A stretch of 64,000 nt of DNA from Rossellomorea aquimaris (lineage in GTDB: Bacteria; Bacillota; Bacilli; Bacillales; Bacillaceae_B), in contig NZ_VTEX01000001.1 in assembly GCF_008180865.1 (NCBI RefSeq), positions 643,261-707,260 on the forward strand, written 5' to 3'. The position numbers were made by a program, and so were the translations under genes. This document shows, one piece after another, positions 17,932 through 27,235 of this stretch. Below the pieces are notes generated by a model, which saw only the letters and a program-made list of their open reading frames with translations, was not told the DNA's origin and did not search any database. The first letter of the stretch is position 1; the number at the start of each line of letters is the position of its first letter.

Positions 17932-20295
17932 TTGGCAAAACGAAAAAGAAGAAAAAAACGATCTGCAACGAGTTCAACCTTAAAACAAACCATAAAATAT
18001 GAAATTACAGGAATGATCCTTGCTGCCCTCAGTTTGATTTCAATCATAGAGCTTGGAGCTGTAGGGAAAGCAGTGGTATATTTCTATCGATTCTTTCTTG
18101 GTGAATGGTATATGGTTGCCCTCATGTGGATGCTGTATTTAGCTGGATACCTCATGATTAAAAGGGAGATCCCTATGTTATTTAGTCGCAGACTTATTGG
18201 GATCTACATCATCATTGCGAGCTTCTTGCTACTGAGTCATGTGAAATTATTTGATTTGCTCTCAAATGATGGCTCTTTTGATAATCCAAGTGTCATCATG
18301 AATACGTGGGATTTGTATTGGATGGATGTAAGTGGGGAAACGAGTACATCAGACCTTGGTGGGGGAATGATAGGGAGCATTTTATTTGCCCTTTCTTATT
18401 TTCTATTTGACTCGCAAGGAGCAAGGATTGTTAGTGCAACTTTCATATTGATCGGAATCATACTAGTGACAGGTAAATCCATCGGGGATGTGCTGGGAAG
18501 AGCAGGAAAACGCTTTGGTGCATTCTTAAGCGGACAATGGTCGGCATTCAAACAAGATATGAGTGACTGGAGAGAAGATCAGTCAAAGAAAAAAGAAGTG
18601 AAAGACAAGAAAAAGAAAGAAGTTCCTGTTAAGCAGGAGAATGCGGTTGAAACTCAGATGCCTCAGGAAGAGGAAACGAGAGAACCGATTATCTCAAACT
18701 TCGCTGAACGTGCATACGGAGGGAATCCGACTAAAGAAGAACCATCCCCTTCAGGAGCGGGAATGAATGGTGAAAAAGATGGTGCGGCCGCTAAAGATAA
18801 GCCCGATTCAGAAGGAGAAGCGGATTCTGCACCACCAATTACGTTTACTGAAGTAGAAAATAAGGATTATAAACTACCTTCTATTTCGTTATTAAAGACT
18901 CCTAGAAAAACAGATCAGAGTAATGAATATCAACTGATTCATGCCAACGCAGCCAAACTTGAAAGAACCTTCCAAAGCTTCGGGGTAAAAGCGAAAGTTA
19001 CTCAAGTTCACTTAGGTCCAGCCGTCACCAAGTATGAAGTTCACCCGGATGTAGGTGTGAAAGTAAGCCGCATCGTGAACCTTAGTGATGATTTAGCCTT
19101 GGCTCTTGCGGCTAAAGATATCCGAATCGAAGCTCCTATTCCGGGGAAATCGGCTATCGGTATTGAAGTTCCTAACTCAGAAGTGGCCATGGTGTCATTA
19201 AGAGAGGTGCTTGAAGCCAAGGAACATAATAAACCGGATGCCAAGCTCCAAATTGGGTTAGGGCGGGATATCACGGGAGAAGCCGTACTTGCAGAATTGA
19301 ATAAAATGCCTCACTTACTTGTAGCCGGGGCCACTGGAAGCGGAAAGAGTGTCTGTATTAATGGAATTATTACGAGTATTCTAATGAGAGCTAAACCACA
19401 TGAAGTTAAACTCATGATGATTGATCCAAAAATGGTTGAATTGAATGTATATAATGGGGTACCGCATCTATTGGCTCCCGTTGTAACTGATGCAAAGAAA
19501 GCTTCACAGGCATTAAAAAAGGTTGTAAGTGAAATGGAGCGGAGATATGAGTTGTTCTCTCACACAGGAACAAGGAATATTGAAGGCTACAACGACTACG
19601 TTAAGAGACAGAATCTCGAGAACGAAGAAAAGCAGCCGCTGCTTCCATACATTGTGGTAATAGTGGATGAGCTGGCTGATTTAATGATGGTTGCTTCAAA
19701 CGATGTAGAAGACGCCATCACAAGACTCGCACAGATGGCACGTGCCGCAGGGATCCATTTAATCATTGCTACGCAGCGTCCTTCTGTTGATGTTATTACA
19801 GGGGTCATCAAAGCGAATATACCATCCAGGATTGCGTTTGCCGTATCATCACAAATCGATTCCAGAACCATCCTGGATTCCGGTGGCGCAGAAAAACTAT
19901 TGGGTAGAGGAGACATGCTCTTCATGCCTGTAGGGGCTTCAAAGCCTACAAGGGTACAAGGCGCATTTTTATCAGATGAAGAAGTTGAAGAAATCGTTGA
20001 TTTTGTCATTTCTCAACAAAAGGCACAGTATCAGGAAGAAATGATTCCAGATGAGATACAAGAAGATGAGAAAACGGGCGAAGCTGAAGACGAACTCTAT
20101 AATGATGCAGTTCAGTTGATCGCTGAAATGCAAACCGCTTCCGTCTCCATGCTTCAAAGAAGATTTAGAGTTGGTTATACAAGAGCAGCACGATTGATTG
20201 ATGAGATGGAAGTAAGGGGAGTCGTTGGACCTTATGAAGGAAGTAAGCCGCGAACCGTCTTGATCGGTAAACCTTCGGAAGAGCAAAGCTCTTAA
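17932..20295 (+). CDS. spoIIIE: DNA translocase SpoIIIE/FtsK
   Basis: A septal DNA pump that moves the chromosome into the forespore. The 787 residues comprise four or five N-terminal membrane segments (about 20-185), a charged K/E/P-rich linker (200-310), a RecA-like motor with Walker A GATGSGKS at 466-473 and Walker [14 protein letters not shown] gamma winged-helix domain (about 720-780, [21 protein letters not shown]) reads SRS/KOPS-type sequences. The start is TTG ([10 protein letters not shown]) after AGGTG. The length equals B. subtilis SpoIIIE. Confidence 0.97.
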   Translation: MAKRKRRKKRSATSSTLKQTIKYEITGMILAALSLISIIELGAVGKAVVYFYRFFLGEWYMVALMWMLYLAGYLMIKREIPMLFSRRLIGIYIIIASFLLLSHVKLFDLLSNDGSFDNPSVIMNTWDLYWMDVSGETSTSDLGGGMIGSILFALSYFLFDSQGARIVSATFILIGIILVTGKSIGDVLGRAGKRFGAFLSGQWSAFKQDMSDWREDQSKKKEVKDKKKKEVPVKQENAVETQMPQEEETREPIISNFAERAYGGNPTKEEPSPSGAGMNGEKDGAAAKDKPDSEGEADSAPPITFTEVENKDYKLPSISLLKTPRKTDQSNEYQLIHANAAKLERTFQSFGVKAKVTQVHLGPAVTKYEVHPDVGVKVSRIVNLSDDLALALAAKDIRIEAPIPGKSAIGIEVPNSEVAMVSLREVLEAKEHNKPDAKLQIGLGRDITGEAVLAELNKMPHLLVAGATGSGKSVCINGIITSILMRAKPHEVKLMMIDPKMVELNVYNGVPHLLAPVVTDAKKASQALKKVVSEMERRYELFSHTGTRNIEGYNDYVKRQNLENEEKQPLLPYIVVIVDELADLMMVASNDVEDAITRLAQMARAAGIHLIIATQRPSVDVITGVIKANIPSRIAFAVSSQIDSRTILDSGGAEKLLGRGDMLFMPVGASKPTRVQGAFLSDEEVEEIVDFVISQQKAQYQEEMIPDEIQEDEKTGEAEDELYNDAVQLIAEMQTASVSMLQRRFRVGYTRAARLIDEMEVRGVVGPYEGSKPRTVLIGKPSEEQSS

Positions 20296-20296
20296 C

Positions 20297-20346
20297 AAAA
20301 GGTGTGTTACCCTATTCAAAATGAATGGGATAACACACCTTTTTTA
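20297..20346 (+). terminator. Terminator after spoIIIE
   Basis: AAAAGGTGTGTTA pairs with TAACACACCTTTT, with an inner CCTATTC / GAATGGG extension, then Ts. The remaining gap to ymfC (20347-20719) is AT-rich and holds a cre-like site and a palindrome, listed separately. Confidence 0.93.
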
Positions 20347-20428
20347 TGTAAAAATTAAGAAGGAAACCTGAAAATGTATCCGTTTCAAATCATGTTATTC
20401 TAGTTTATCCACCAATGTGTTATACTAT

Positions 20429-20442
20429 TAAAAGCGTTTACA
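20429..20442 (+). promoter_or_regulatory. cre-like (CcpA) site upstream of ymfC
   Basis: TAAAAGCGTTTACA matches the cre consensus TGnAARCGnWWWCA at all fixed positions except the G at position 2. It directly follows TATACT, a plausible -10. It lies 278 bases before ymfC, so the target gene is uncertain. Confidence 0.35.
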
Positions 20443-20675
20443 ATTGTAATGGAGTTGTTTTAATTTTGTAAAGATTGATAATCTATAACAACCTTATTGT
20501 AAATTATATGTAAAATAACTCCGTGAAAGCCCATTCACTCTTATATATTTACTATTTTTTTACAAAAAAGGATTTTAAATTGTCATTCTAGTCATTTTTT
20601 TCGACAAAATCACACAATGCTATTTATTTATGAAAAGAAAAGTGTTATAGTATTTTCGATTAGTAGGAAAGATAT

Positions 20676-20693
20676 ACATCAGAGGTCTGATGT
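20676..20693 (+). promoter_or_regulatory. Perfect palindrome before ymfC, candidate operator
   Basis: ACATCAGA-GG-TCTGATGT is an 8+2+8 perfect inverted repeat 26 bases before the ymfC start, just after TATAGT-like promoter bases. GntR/HutC-type regulators often bind a symmetric site over their own promoter. The regulator assignment is inference. Confidence 0.45.
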
Positions 20694-20719
20694 CTTGAGA
20701 AAATTTGGTGGTGGTTCCA

Positions 20720-21445
20720 GTGACAATAAAGACAGACAATCGACATTTATACTTACAAGTGATAGACCGTTTGAAGAAAGATATCGAAGCGGGAATATAC
20801 AAAGAAAAAGAAAAACTCCCGTCTGAATTTGATCTCTCCAAACAACTAGGTGTGAGTAGGGCTACTCTCCGTGAAGCTCTCAGAATTCTTGAGGAAGAAA
20901 GTGTCATCGTACGACGTCATGGGGTAGGTACATTTGTAAACGCTAAACCGCTCTTTACTTCTGGTATTGAGCAGCTGAACAGTGTAACGAACATGATTAA
21001 GCAGGCCGGTATGGAGCCAGGGACCATTTTCTTAAGCTCAACGACTCAAGAAGCTACGGAGGATGATGTGAAGAGGTTTACTTGCAATGAAGAGGACGAC
21101 GTGATCCTGATTGAACGGGTTCGTACTGCAAACGGGGAACCGGTTGTGTATTGTGTAGACAAAATTCCTGAAAAGATTATGCCGAGGAATTTCACCCATG
21201 AAGATAACTCGATTTTCACCGTTTTGGAGAAACGCGAGAATAAGAGAATCACTCATGCTGTTGCACAAATAGAACCTATGGGCTATCACGATAAAATCTC
21301 CCCTATTCTAAATTGTGAACCAGAAACGGCACTACTCGTTTTAAAGCAAATGCATTTTGATGAAAACGATGAGCCGATTCTGTACTCAGTAAACTATTTT
21401 CGGTCAGACAAATTTAGCTTCCACGTATTAAGAAAGCGTGTATAA
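20720..21445 (+). CDS. ymfC: GntR/HutC-family transcriptional regulator YmfC
   Basis: A 241-residue regulator with an N-terminal winged helix ([25 protein letters not shown], about 31-55) and a UTRA ligand-binding domain (about 85-235). The start [20 protein letters not shown] is the GTG at 20720 behind GGTGG; an upstream TTG at 20705 overlaps that site. It lies directly before nupNOPQ and may regulate it, but the only palindrome seen is at its own promoter, so autoregulation is the safer inference. The ligand is unknown. Confidence 0.9.
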   Translation: MTIKTDNRHLYLQVIDRLKKDIEAGIYKEKEKLPSEFDLSKQLGVSRATLREALRILEEESVIVRRHGVGTFVNAKPLFTSGIEQLNSVTNMIKQAGMEPGTIFLSSTTQEATEDDVKRFTCNEEDDVILIERVRTANGEPVVYCVDKIPEKIMPRNFTHEDNSIFTVLEKRENKRITHAVAQIEPMGYHDKISPILNCEPETALLVLKQMHFDENDEPILYSVNYFRSDKFSFHVLRKRV

Positions 21446-21495
21446 CAACAATCCATCTTTCTACTAATTTATTACAATATTAGGGGGTACTCTAG

Positions 21496-22593
21496 GTGAA
21501 AAAACGTAAAATTGGTTTAGCGTTGTCATTTGTTCTAGCTGCAGGTACATTATTAGGTGCTTGTGGAACAAGCGAGGACAAAGAAGGTGCATCTAGTGGT
21601 GAAGGTAACAAGAAAGAAGATCAATTTACAGTAGCAATGGTTACGGATGTTGGTGGAGTAGATGACAAATCTTTCAACCAATCTGCTTGGGAAGGTTTAA
21701 AAGCTTTCGGTGAAGAGCACGACTTAGAAAAAGGTAAGGAAGGTTTTGACTACTTACAATCACAATCTGATGCTGACTATGCTACTAACTTAAACACATT
21801 AGCTCGTCAAGACTTTGACTTAGTATATGGTATCGGCTTCCTTATGGAAGGTGCAATCAATGATATTGCACAACAACAAAAAGATTCTCACTTTGCAATT
21901 GTTGATGCTGTTGTAGACCAGCCAAACGTTGCAAGTATCACATTTAAAGAGCAAGAAGGTTCATTCCTTGCGGGGGTTGCAGCTGGACTGGCAACGAAAA
22001 CGAACAAAATCGGCTTCCTTGGTGGAATGGAAATTCCAGTAATCGAGCGTTTCCACTCCGGCTTCATTGCTGGTGTTAAATCAGTGAATCCCGAAGCGGA
22101 AATCGTTGCAGATTATGCAGGAGCATTCGACAAAGCTGAACTTGGTCAAACAATTGCGTCTAAGATGTACTCACAAGATGTAGACGTTATCTTCCATGCA
22201 GCTGGTGGTACAGGCAATGGATTGTTCAAAGAAGCACGTGACTTAAAAGAAAAAGATCCTTCCCGTGAGCTATGGGCAATCGGAGTTGACTCCGACCAAT
22301 CAGCAGAAGGTAAAGTTGGGGATCATAATATCATCTTGACTTCTTCTTTGAAACGTGTTGATAATGCGGTTCTGGATCTTGCTAACAAAGCAAAAGAAGG
22401 AAACTTCCCAGGTGGAGAAGTTATCTCTTACGGACTTAACGAAGAGGGTGTTGGATTAGCTGAACTTAACGAAGAGCTTTCTAACAAAGACGAGGTTATG
22501 ACTAAAGTTGATGAATGGAAAGAAAAGATCAAGAGTGGGGAAATCACTGTTCCTGAATCTTTAGATGCAGCAAATTCATTCTCAGCTAACTAA
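21496..22593 (+). CDS. nupN: BMP-family nucleoside-binding lipoprotein
   Basis: A substrate-binding lipoprotein for the ABC nucleoside importer encoded downstream. Of 365 residues, the N-terminal signal ends in lipobox LLGAC with lipidated C23, followed by a Ser/Gly/Glu-rich linker. The BMP/Med domain shows [20 protein letters not shown] and [10 protein letters not shown]. In B. subtilis NupN (YufN) binds guanosine. The start is GTG behind AGGGGG. Codon use looks optimised (high expression), and an internal terminator follows it. Confidence 0.93.
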   Translation: MKKRKIGLALSFVLAAGTLLGACGTSEDKEGASSGEGNKKEDQFTVAMVTDVGGVDDKSFNQSAWEGLKAFGEEHDLEKGKEGFDYLQSQSDADYATNLNTLARQDFDLVYGIGFLMEGAINDIAQQQKDSHFAIVDAVVDQPNVASITFKEQEGSFLAGVAAGLATKTNKIGFLGGMEIPVIERFHSGFIAGVKSVNPEAEIVADYAGAFDKAELGQTIASKMYSQDVDVIFHAAGGTGNGLFKEARDLKEKDPSRELWAIGVDSDQSAEGKVGDHNIILTSSLKRVDNAVLDLANKAKEGNFPGGEVISYGLNEEGVGLAELNEELSNKDEVMTKVDEWKEKIKSGEITVPESLDAANSFSAN

Positions 22594-22600
22594 TTGAACA

Positions 22601-22642
22601 GGGATAAGGGGGCCAAGGATAGCCGGTCTCTTATCCCTTTTC
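22601..22642 (+). terminator. Hairpin terminator between nupN and nupO
   Basis: GGGATAAG (22601-22608) pairs with CTTATCCC (22630-22637), then TTTTCT. This would leave more nupN than nupOPQ message, a common arrangement for binding-protein genes. The nupN-nupO gap is 214 bases. Confidence 0.85.
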
Positions 22643-22807
22643 TAAAAAGAATATTCATAATAATTAAAAATTTAATTGAAGTATAGAAACTTCTTTCTAT
22701 CTTTCATTTAGAGTTTTAATCGGGGAAACCCTTTTTTTCTAGAGTCTTAAGGTCTGACCTCTAACTACTAGATAAATATCCCTAGCCTATGCAAGGAGTG
22801 ATTAGCA

Positions 22808-24343
22808 ATGGATTATGTAATTGAGATGCTGAATATTCGTAAAGAATTTCCTGGCATCGTAGCAAACGATAATATTACCCTCCAACTCAAAAAAGGTGAA
22901 ATTCATGCGCTTCTAGGTGAAAATGGAGCAGGTAAATCTACACTGATGAATGTTTTATTTGGACTTTATCAGCCTGAACAAGGAGAAATTCGTGTGAAGG
23001 GGCAGAAAGTAAACATCACCAATCCCAATATTGCCAATGACTTAGGGATCGGAATGGTTCACCAGCACTTTATGCTCGTTGATACCTTTACAGTAACAGA
23101 AAATATTATTCTCGGGAGAGAGCCGAAGTCCGGTGCCACAGTGGATATTAAAAAGGCAGAGAAGGATATTCTGGAAATCTCAGAAAGATACGGTTTAAAA
23201 GTGAATCCTTCCGCTAAAATTTCTGAAATTTCAGTAGGAATGCAGCAGCGTGTTGAGATTTTGAAAACACTTTATCGTGGTGCAGAAATTCTGATCTTCG
23301 ATGAGCCTACGGCGGTACTGACTCCACAAGAAATCAAAGAGCTTATTCAAATCATGAAAACTCTTATTCTAGAAGGCAAGTCTATCATTCTTATCACTCA
23401 TAAACTAAAAGAGATTATGGAAGTGTGTGATAATGTAACCGTTATCAGAAAAGGAAAAGGGATCGGGACAGTGCAGGTATCAGAAACCGATCCGAATCAT
23501 CTTGCCAGTCTGATGGTAGGACGTGAAGTAACCTTTAAGACTGAGAAGAAGGAAGCCATCCCTACTGACAATGTGCTCGAAATTCGAGATTTGAACGTAA
23601 AAGATCATCGCAATGTTTCCGTTGTAAAGGGGTTAAACCTGGAAGTGAAAGCCGGGGAGATCCTTGGTATTGCGGGAGTTGATGGGAACGGTCAAAGTGA
23701 ACTGATAGAAGCGATTACAGGGTTATACAAAGTTAATAGTGGGTCGATTAAGCTGAATGGAAAAGAAATTGCCAATATGAAACCGCGCAAGATTTATGAA
23801 ACAGGTGTAGGTCATATTCCTCAGGATCGTCACAAACATGGTTTAGTTCTGGATTTTCCAATCGGTGAAAATATGGTTCTACAAACCTATTACCAAAAGC
23901 CTTATTCAAATAAAGGGGTATTAAGCTATAAGAATATTTACAATCAAGCGAGAAAGCTAATTTCAGAGTTTGATGTAAGGACACCTTCTGAATATACCCT
24001 TGCCAGGGCACTATCCGGTGGTAATCAGCAAAAAGCGATCATCGGTCGGGAAGTCGATCGAGATCCGGATCTGTTGATTGCTGCCCAGCCTACCCGCGGT
24101 CTCGATGTAGGGGCAATCGAGTTCATTCACAAGCGCCTGATCGAGCAGCGGGATAACGGGAAAGCCGTACTATTACTTTCATTTGAATTGGATGAAATCA
24201 TGAATGTAAGTGACCGTATCGCGGTCATTTATGAAGGGCAAATTGTAGCAATTGTGAATCCAAAAGAAACAACCGAACAAGAACTTGGACTACTGATGGC
24301 TGGTTCGAAGAGGAAGGAAGCGGGGGAGAACGAACATGTCTAA
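22808..24343 (+). CDS. nupO: Nucleoside ABC transporter, ATP-binding protein
   Basis: A double-ABC ATPase of 511 residues. The first domain has Walker A GENGAGKST at 38-46 and Walker B LIFDEPTAVLTP. The second has degenerate GVDGNGQSE, a good LSGGNQQK signature, and LLIAAQPTRGLDVG in place of the DEP Walker B. This is the usual asymmetry of the sugar/nucleoside (Mgl/BmpA-linked) class. The ATG follows AAGGAGTG. It overlaps nupP by eight bases. Confidence 0.94.
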   Translation: MDYVIEMLNIRKEFPGIVANDNITLQLKKGEIHALLGENGAGKSTLMNVLFGLYQPEQGEIRVKGQKVNITNPNIANDLGIGMVHQHFMLVDTFTVTENIILGREPKSGATVDIKKAEKDILEISERYGLKVNPSAKISEISVGMQQRVEILKTLYRGAEILIFDEPTAVLTPQEIKELIQIMKTLILEGKSIILITHKLKEIMEVCDNVTVIRKGKGIGTVQVSETDPNHLASLMVGREVTFKTEKKEAIPTDNVLEIRDLNVKDHRNVSVVKGLNLEVKAGEILGIAGVDGNGQSELIEAITGLYKVNSGSIKLNGKEIANMKPRKIYETGVGHIPQDRHKHGLVLDFPIGENMVLQTYYQKPYSNKGVLSYKNIYNQARKLISEFDVRTPSEYTLARALSGGNQQKAIIGREVDRDPDLLIAAQPTRGLDVGAIEFIHKRLIEQRDNGKAVLLLSFELDEIMNVSDRIAVIYEGQIVAIVNPKETTEQELGLLMAGSKRKEAGENEHV

Positions 24344-25385
24344 TCGATTAACAAATATATTAATCCCGGTTATTTCGGTCCTTTTGGGAATTATTGTCGG
24401 AACCATTATTATGCTTGTGAGCGGATATGATCCAATTGCAGGATACTCTGCACTTTGGCAAGGTATTTTCGGAGAGATCTACTATGTAGGGGAAACGGTT
24501 CGTCAAGTGACTCCGTACATTCTGGCAGGTTTGGCTGTTGCCTTTGCATTCAGAACCGGATTATTCAATATCGGGGTCGAAGGACAACTGATTGTAGGGT
24601 GGCTTGCTGCAGTATGGGTTGGAGTTGCTTTCGATGAGTTACCAAAGATCATCCACTTGCCACTTGCTGTAATCGCAGCGGCATTAGCCGGCGCATTCTG
24701 GGGCTTCATTCCAGGATTACTGAAAGCAAGATACCGTGTACACGAAGTAATTGTTACGATCATGATGAACTATATTGCACTTCACGTAACCAATGCGATT
24801 ATCCGAGATGTATTGACGGAGCGCAAAGATCGTACGGACTATATCGCAGAGACGGCCTCATTAAAGTCTCCATTCTTTGAGGCCATAACGGATTACTCAA
24901 GACTGCATTGGGGGATCTTCATTGCCCTCGCCTGTGTATTTATCATGTGGTTCCTTTTAGAAAAAACGACTCGTGGATATGAACTTCGTTCCGTAGGTTT
25001 TAACCAGCATGCTTCTCAATACGCAGGAATGAACGTAAATGGAAACATCATTCTTTCTATGGTCATTTCCGGGGCATTTGCAGGACTCGCAGGAGCCATG
25101 GAAGGTTTGGGGACATTTGGTTACGCCTCGATTAAAGGAGGATTTACAGGGGTCGGATTTGATGGGATCGCTGTAGCACTATTAGGGGGGAATGTTGCCA
25201 TTGGTGTTGTCTTCGCAGCATTATTATTTGGAGGACTCAAAGTGGGGGCGTTAAATATGCCTCTTGAAGCAGGTATTCCAAATGAACTGGTAGACATCAT
25301 CATTGCCCTTATTATTTTCTTTGTAGCATCTGGTTATATGATTCGTTATCTGATTCAACGATTTAGTAAGAAGGGGGTGAAATAA
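24336..25385 (+). CDS. nupP: Nucleoside ABC transporter permease
   Basis: A membrane permease of the BPD_transp_2 family, 349 residues with about eight to ten hydrophobic segments. GLFNIGVEGQLIVGWLAA is the characteristic conserved loop, and NYIALHVTNAIIRDVL, AGLAGAMEGLGTF and GFDGIAVALLGGN follow. The ATG lies inside the end of nupO. It pairs with the following permease to form the heterodimeric channel. Confidence 0.94.
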   Translation: MSNRLTNILIPVISVLLGIIVGTIIMLVSGYDPIAGYSALWQGIFGEIYYVGETVRQVTPYILAGLAVAFAFRTGLFNIGVEGQLIVGWLAAVWVGVAFDELPKIIHLPLAVIAAALAGAFWGFIPGLLKARYRVHEVIVTIMMNYIALHVTNAIIRDVLTERKDRTDYIAETASLKSPFFEAITDYSRLHWGIFIALACVFIMWFLLEKTTRGYELRSVGFNQHASQYAGMNVNGNIILSMVISGAFAGLAGAMEGLGTFGYASIKGGFTGVGFDGIAVALLGGNVAIGVVFAALLFGGLKVGALNMPLEAGIPNELVDIIIALIIFFVASGYMIRYLIQRFSKKGVK

Positions 25386-26345
25386 GTGGGCTTTATCGAT
25401 ATCTTAACAATCCTTATTCCATCAACATTATTGTGGGCATCACCACTTATTTTCACTGCGTTAGGAGGAGCGTTCTCTGAACGTTCTGGTGTGGTTAACA
25501 TCGGGCTTGAAGGATTAATGGTCATTGGAGCTTTCTCAAGTATTGTTTTCAATCTAGCGTTTGCCGACACATTCGGTGCGGCAACACCTTGGGTGGCCCT
25601 CCTAATAGCGATGGTCATGGGTGCGTTACTTGCCGTACTCCATGCGGTTGCCTCGATAACATTCCGTGCCGATCAGGTAGTTTCCGGAGTGGCAATCAAT
25701 CTGCTTGCCATCGGTTTAACCCTTTTCTTAGTCAAACGTATTTATGGAAAGGGTCAAACAGACATCATTTCAGAAGGTTTTGGAAAAGTGGATGTACCAT
25801 TACTTAACAAAATTCCGGTGATCGGTGATATTTTCTTCTCCAACACTTATTGGCCACCATTTGTAGCCATTCTTGTTTCCGTCATCGTTTGGTTCATTAT
25901 GTTTAAGACTCCATTCGGTCTCAGATTGCGTTCCGTAGGTGAGCATCCAATGGCTGCAGACACAATGGGTATCAACGTAACGAAAATGCGCTATATCGGC
26001 GTAATCATTTCTGGGGCTTTTGCAGGAGTGGGTGGAGGAGTATATGCCCAGTCCATTTCCTCGGACTTTAGTCACGCAACCATAAGCGGGCAGGGATTCA
26101 TGGCCTTAGCAGCTTTGATCTTCGGTAAGTGGCATCCCCTTGGCGCAATGGGTGCAGCATTATTCTTTGGGTTCGCACAAAGCTTAAGTATCATCGGATC
26201 AAGTATTCCATTATTTGAAAACATTCCGAGTGTATATCTGCTAATCGCACCATACGTATTAACAATCCTTGCACTTACAGGATTCATCGGCCGTGCAGAT
26301 GCACCTAAAGCACTTGGTACACCGTATATTAAAGGAAATCGTTAA
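25386..26345 (+). CDS. nupQ: Nucleoside ABC transporter permease
   Basis: The second permease of the importer, 319 residues. It has the family loop GVVNIGLEGLMVIGAF, the segment LRLRSVGEHPMAADTMGIN and GQGFMALAALIFGKWHP. The GTG start follows the nupP stop directly (AAGAAGGGGGTGAAATAA GTG), so ribosomes pass straight on. Its end is followed by a strong terminator that closes the nupN-Q unit. Confidence 0.94.
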   Translation: MGFIDILTILIPSTLLWASPLIFTALGGAFSERSGVVNIGLEGLMVIGAFSSIVFNLAFADTFGAATPWVALLIAMVMGALLAVLHAVASITFRADQVVSGVAINLLAIGLTLFLVKRIYGKGQTDIISEGFGKVDVPLLNKIPVIGDIFFSNTYWPPFVAILVSVIVWFIMFKTPFGLRLRSVGEHPMAADTMGINVTKMRYIGVIISGAFAGVGGGVYAQSISSDFSHATISGQGFMALAALIFGKWHPLGAMGAALFFGFAQSLSIIGSSIPLFENIPSVYLLIAPYVLTILALTGFIGRADAPKALGTPYIKGNR

Positions 26346-26368
26346 ATATACAATAAGCACGAATCTAG

Positions 26369-26402
26369 AAAGGTATCTCGACATTTCGAGGTACCTTTTT
26401 TT
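26369..26402 (+). terminator. Terminator after nupQ
   Basis: AAAGGTA-CTCG pairs with CGAG-TACCTTT around ACATTT, followed by a T run. Confidence 0.9.
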
Positions 26403-26427
26403 GGTATTTAACATTCGAAAGTAGTAG

Positions 26428-26680
26428 CTGATTTCCACTTCAGGATGCTCGCTTTCCGCGGGGCAGGTGGTGAGCATCCTCGGTTGCGCCTCCGGGTCTC
26501 ACCTGTCTAGCTACGGGGCTTAGGGGCTCGAGGTCATAAGCCAAGTCTACCAAAAAGGCAAAGAGCGCCTTTCCGGCAGACTCGTCTTATGCTTGTCGCC
26601 CCTGGGCAAAGCCCCTCCGCTTTTCGTACTGTCCAGCTATTCCCGCAGGAGTGCCTTCCGCTCCAATCAACTTTCTGAGC
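26428..26680. repeat. Fold-back repeat family R1, copy C with arms
   Basis: The R1 core is CTACGGGGCTTAGGGGCTCG, GGTCATAAGCCAA, AAGGCAAAGAGCGCCTT, TCTTATGCTTGTCGCCCC and GCCCCTCCGCTTTTC, at about 26511-26625. Flanks include GGATGCTCGCTTTCCGCGG / GGTGAGCATCC on the left and TCCCGCAGGAGTGC on the right. R1 abuts an R2 copy. The nupQ-ymfF gap (890 bases) is filled by these two elements plus about 215 AT-rich bases before ymfF. Confidence 0.75.
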
Positions 26681-27018
26681 ATGTATCCTTAATGGAAATC
26701 AGTAAAAACAAGACTTTTAGCAAACCATCTCATTTAAGGTAAATAGAGATTGATTTTCCTTTTAAGGATGAAGAATTATTCTTTTCTAATTACATTGTGT
26801 TCTTGCACACCTTAAAGCTCTGTCATGAAAAATTCTGTTAAAGATGGTGAGGGGAACTGCGTAGACTCCGGAGGATATTGGGCGTGCCGAGACCCCGTTC
26901 GGCTAAGCTGAGGAGGCTCGGCCGAGCGCTAGCTGCAAGCAGAGCAGTTCCACTCACCATCCAGCACACACTGATTGACAGAGCCGAAGCAGACCATATA
27001 TTGAAAAACAACAATCTT
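26657..27018. repeat. Repeat family R2, long form with 168-base fold-back
   Basis: This is homologous to 9250-9482. The outer arms GCTCTGTCA (26817-26825) and TGACAGAGC (26976-26984) enclose inner arms GATGGTGAG-GGAACTGC (26843-26860) and GCAGTTCC-CACCATC (26944-26961). The loop is GC-rich (CCGAGACCCCGTTCGGCTAA). Relative to the short form it has 118 extra bases (26837-26954). Confidence 0.7.
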
Positions 27019-27235
27019 TGACAAAAGAGATTTGTGAAACAATAAAATGAAACATATTACACATTTTCTATACATATACTAGTTTACTCTGTGGGTATTT
27101 TTCCAATAGAGGAAGATGCTTGAAATCAACATATCACTACATGTATAGTTATACATAAATACCGCACAATAAAGGTGTTTATAACTTTTTTGATTTCAAA
27201 AATCACGGAAGTGTGGAACTAAGGAGGACGGTACG

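Noticed and set aside
21446..21495. Purine riboswitch before nupN
   Set aside because: The gap is 50 bases of AT-rich sequence, with no room for an aptamer.
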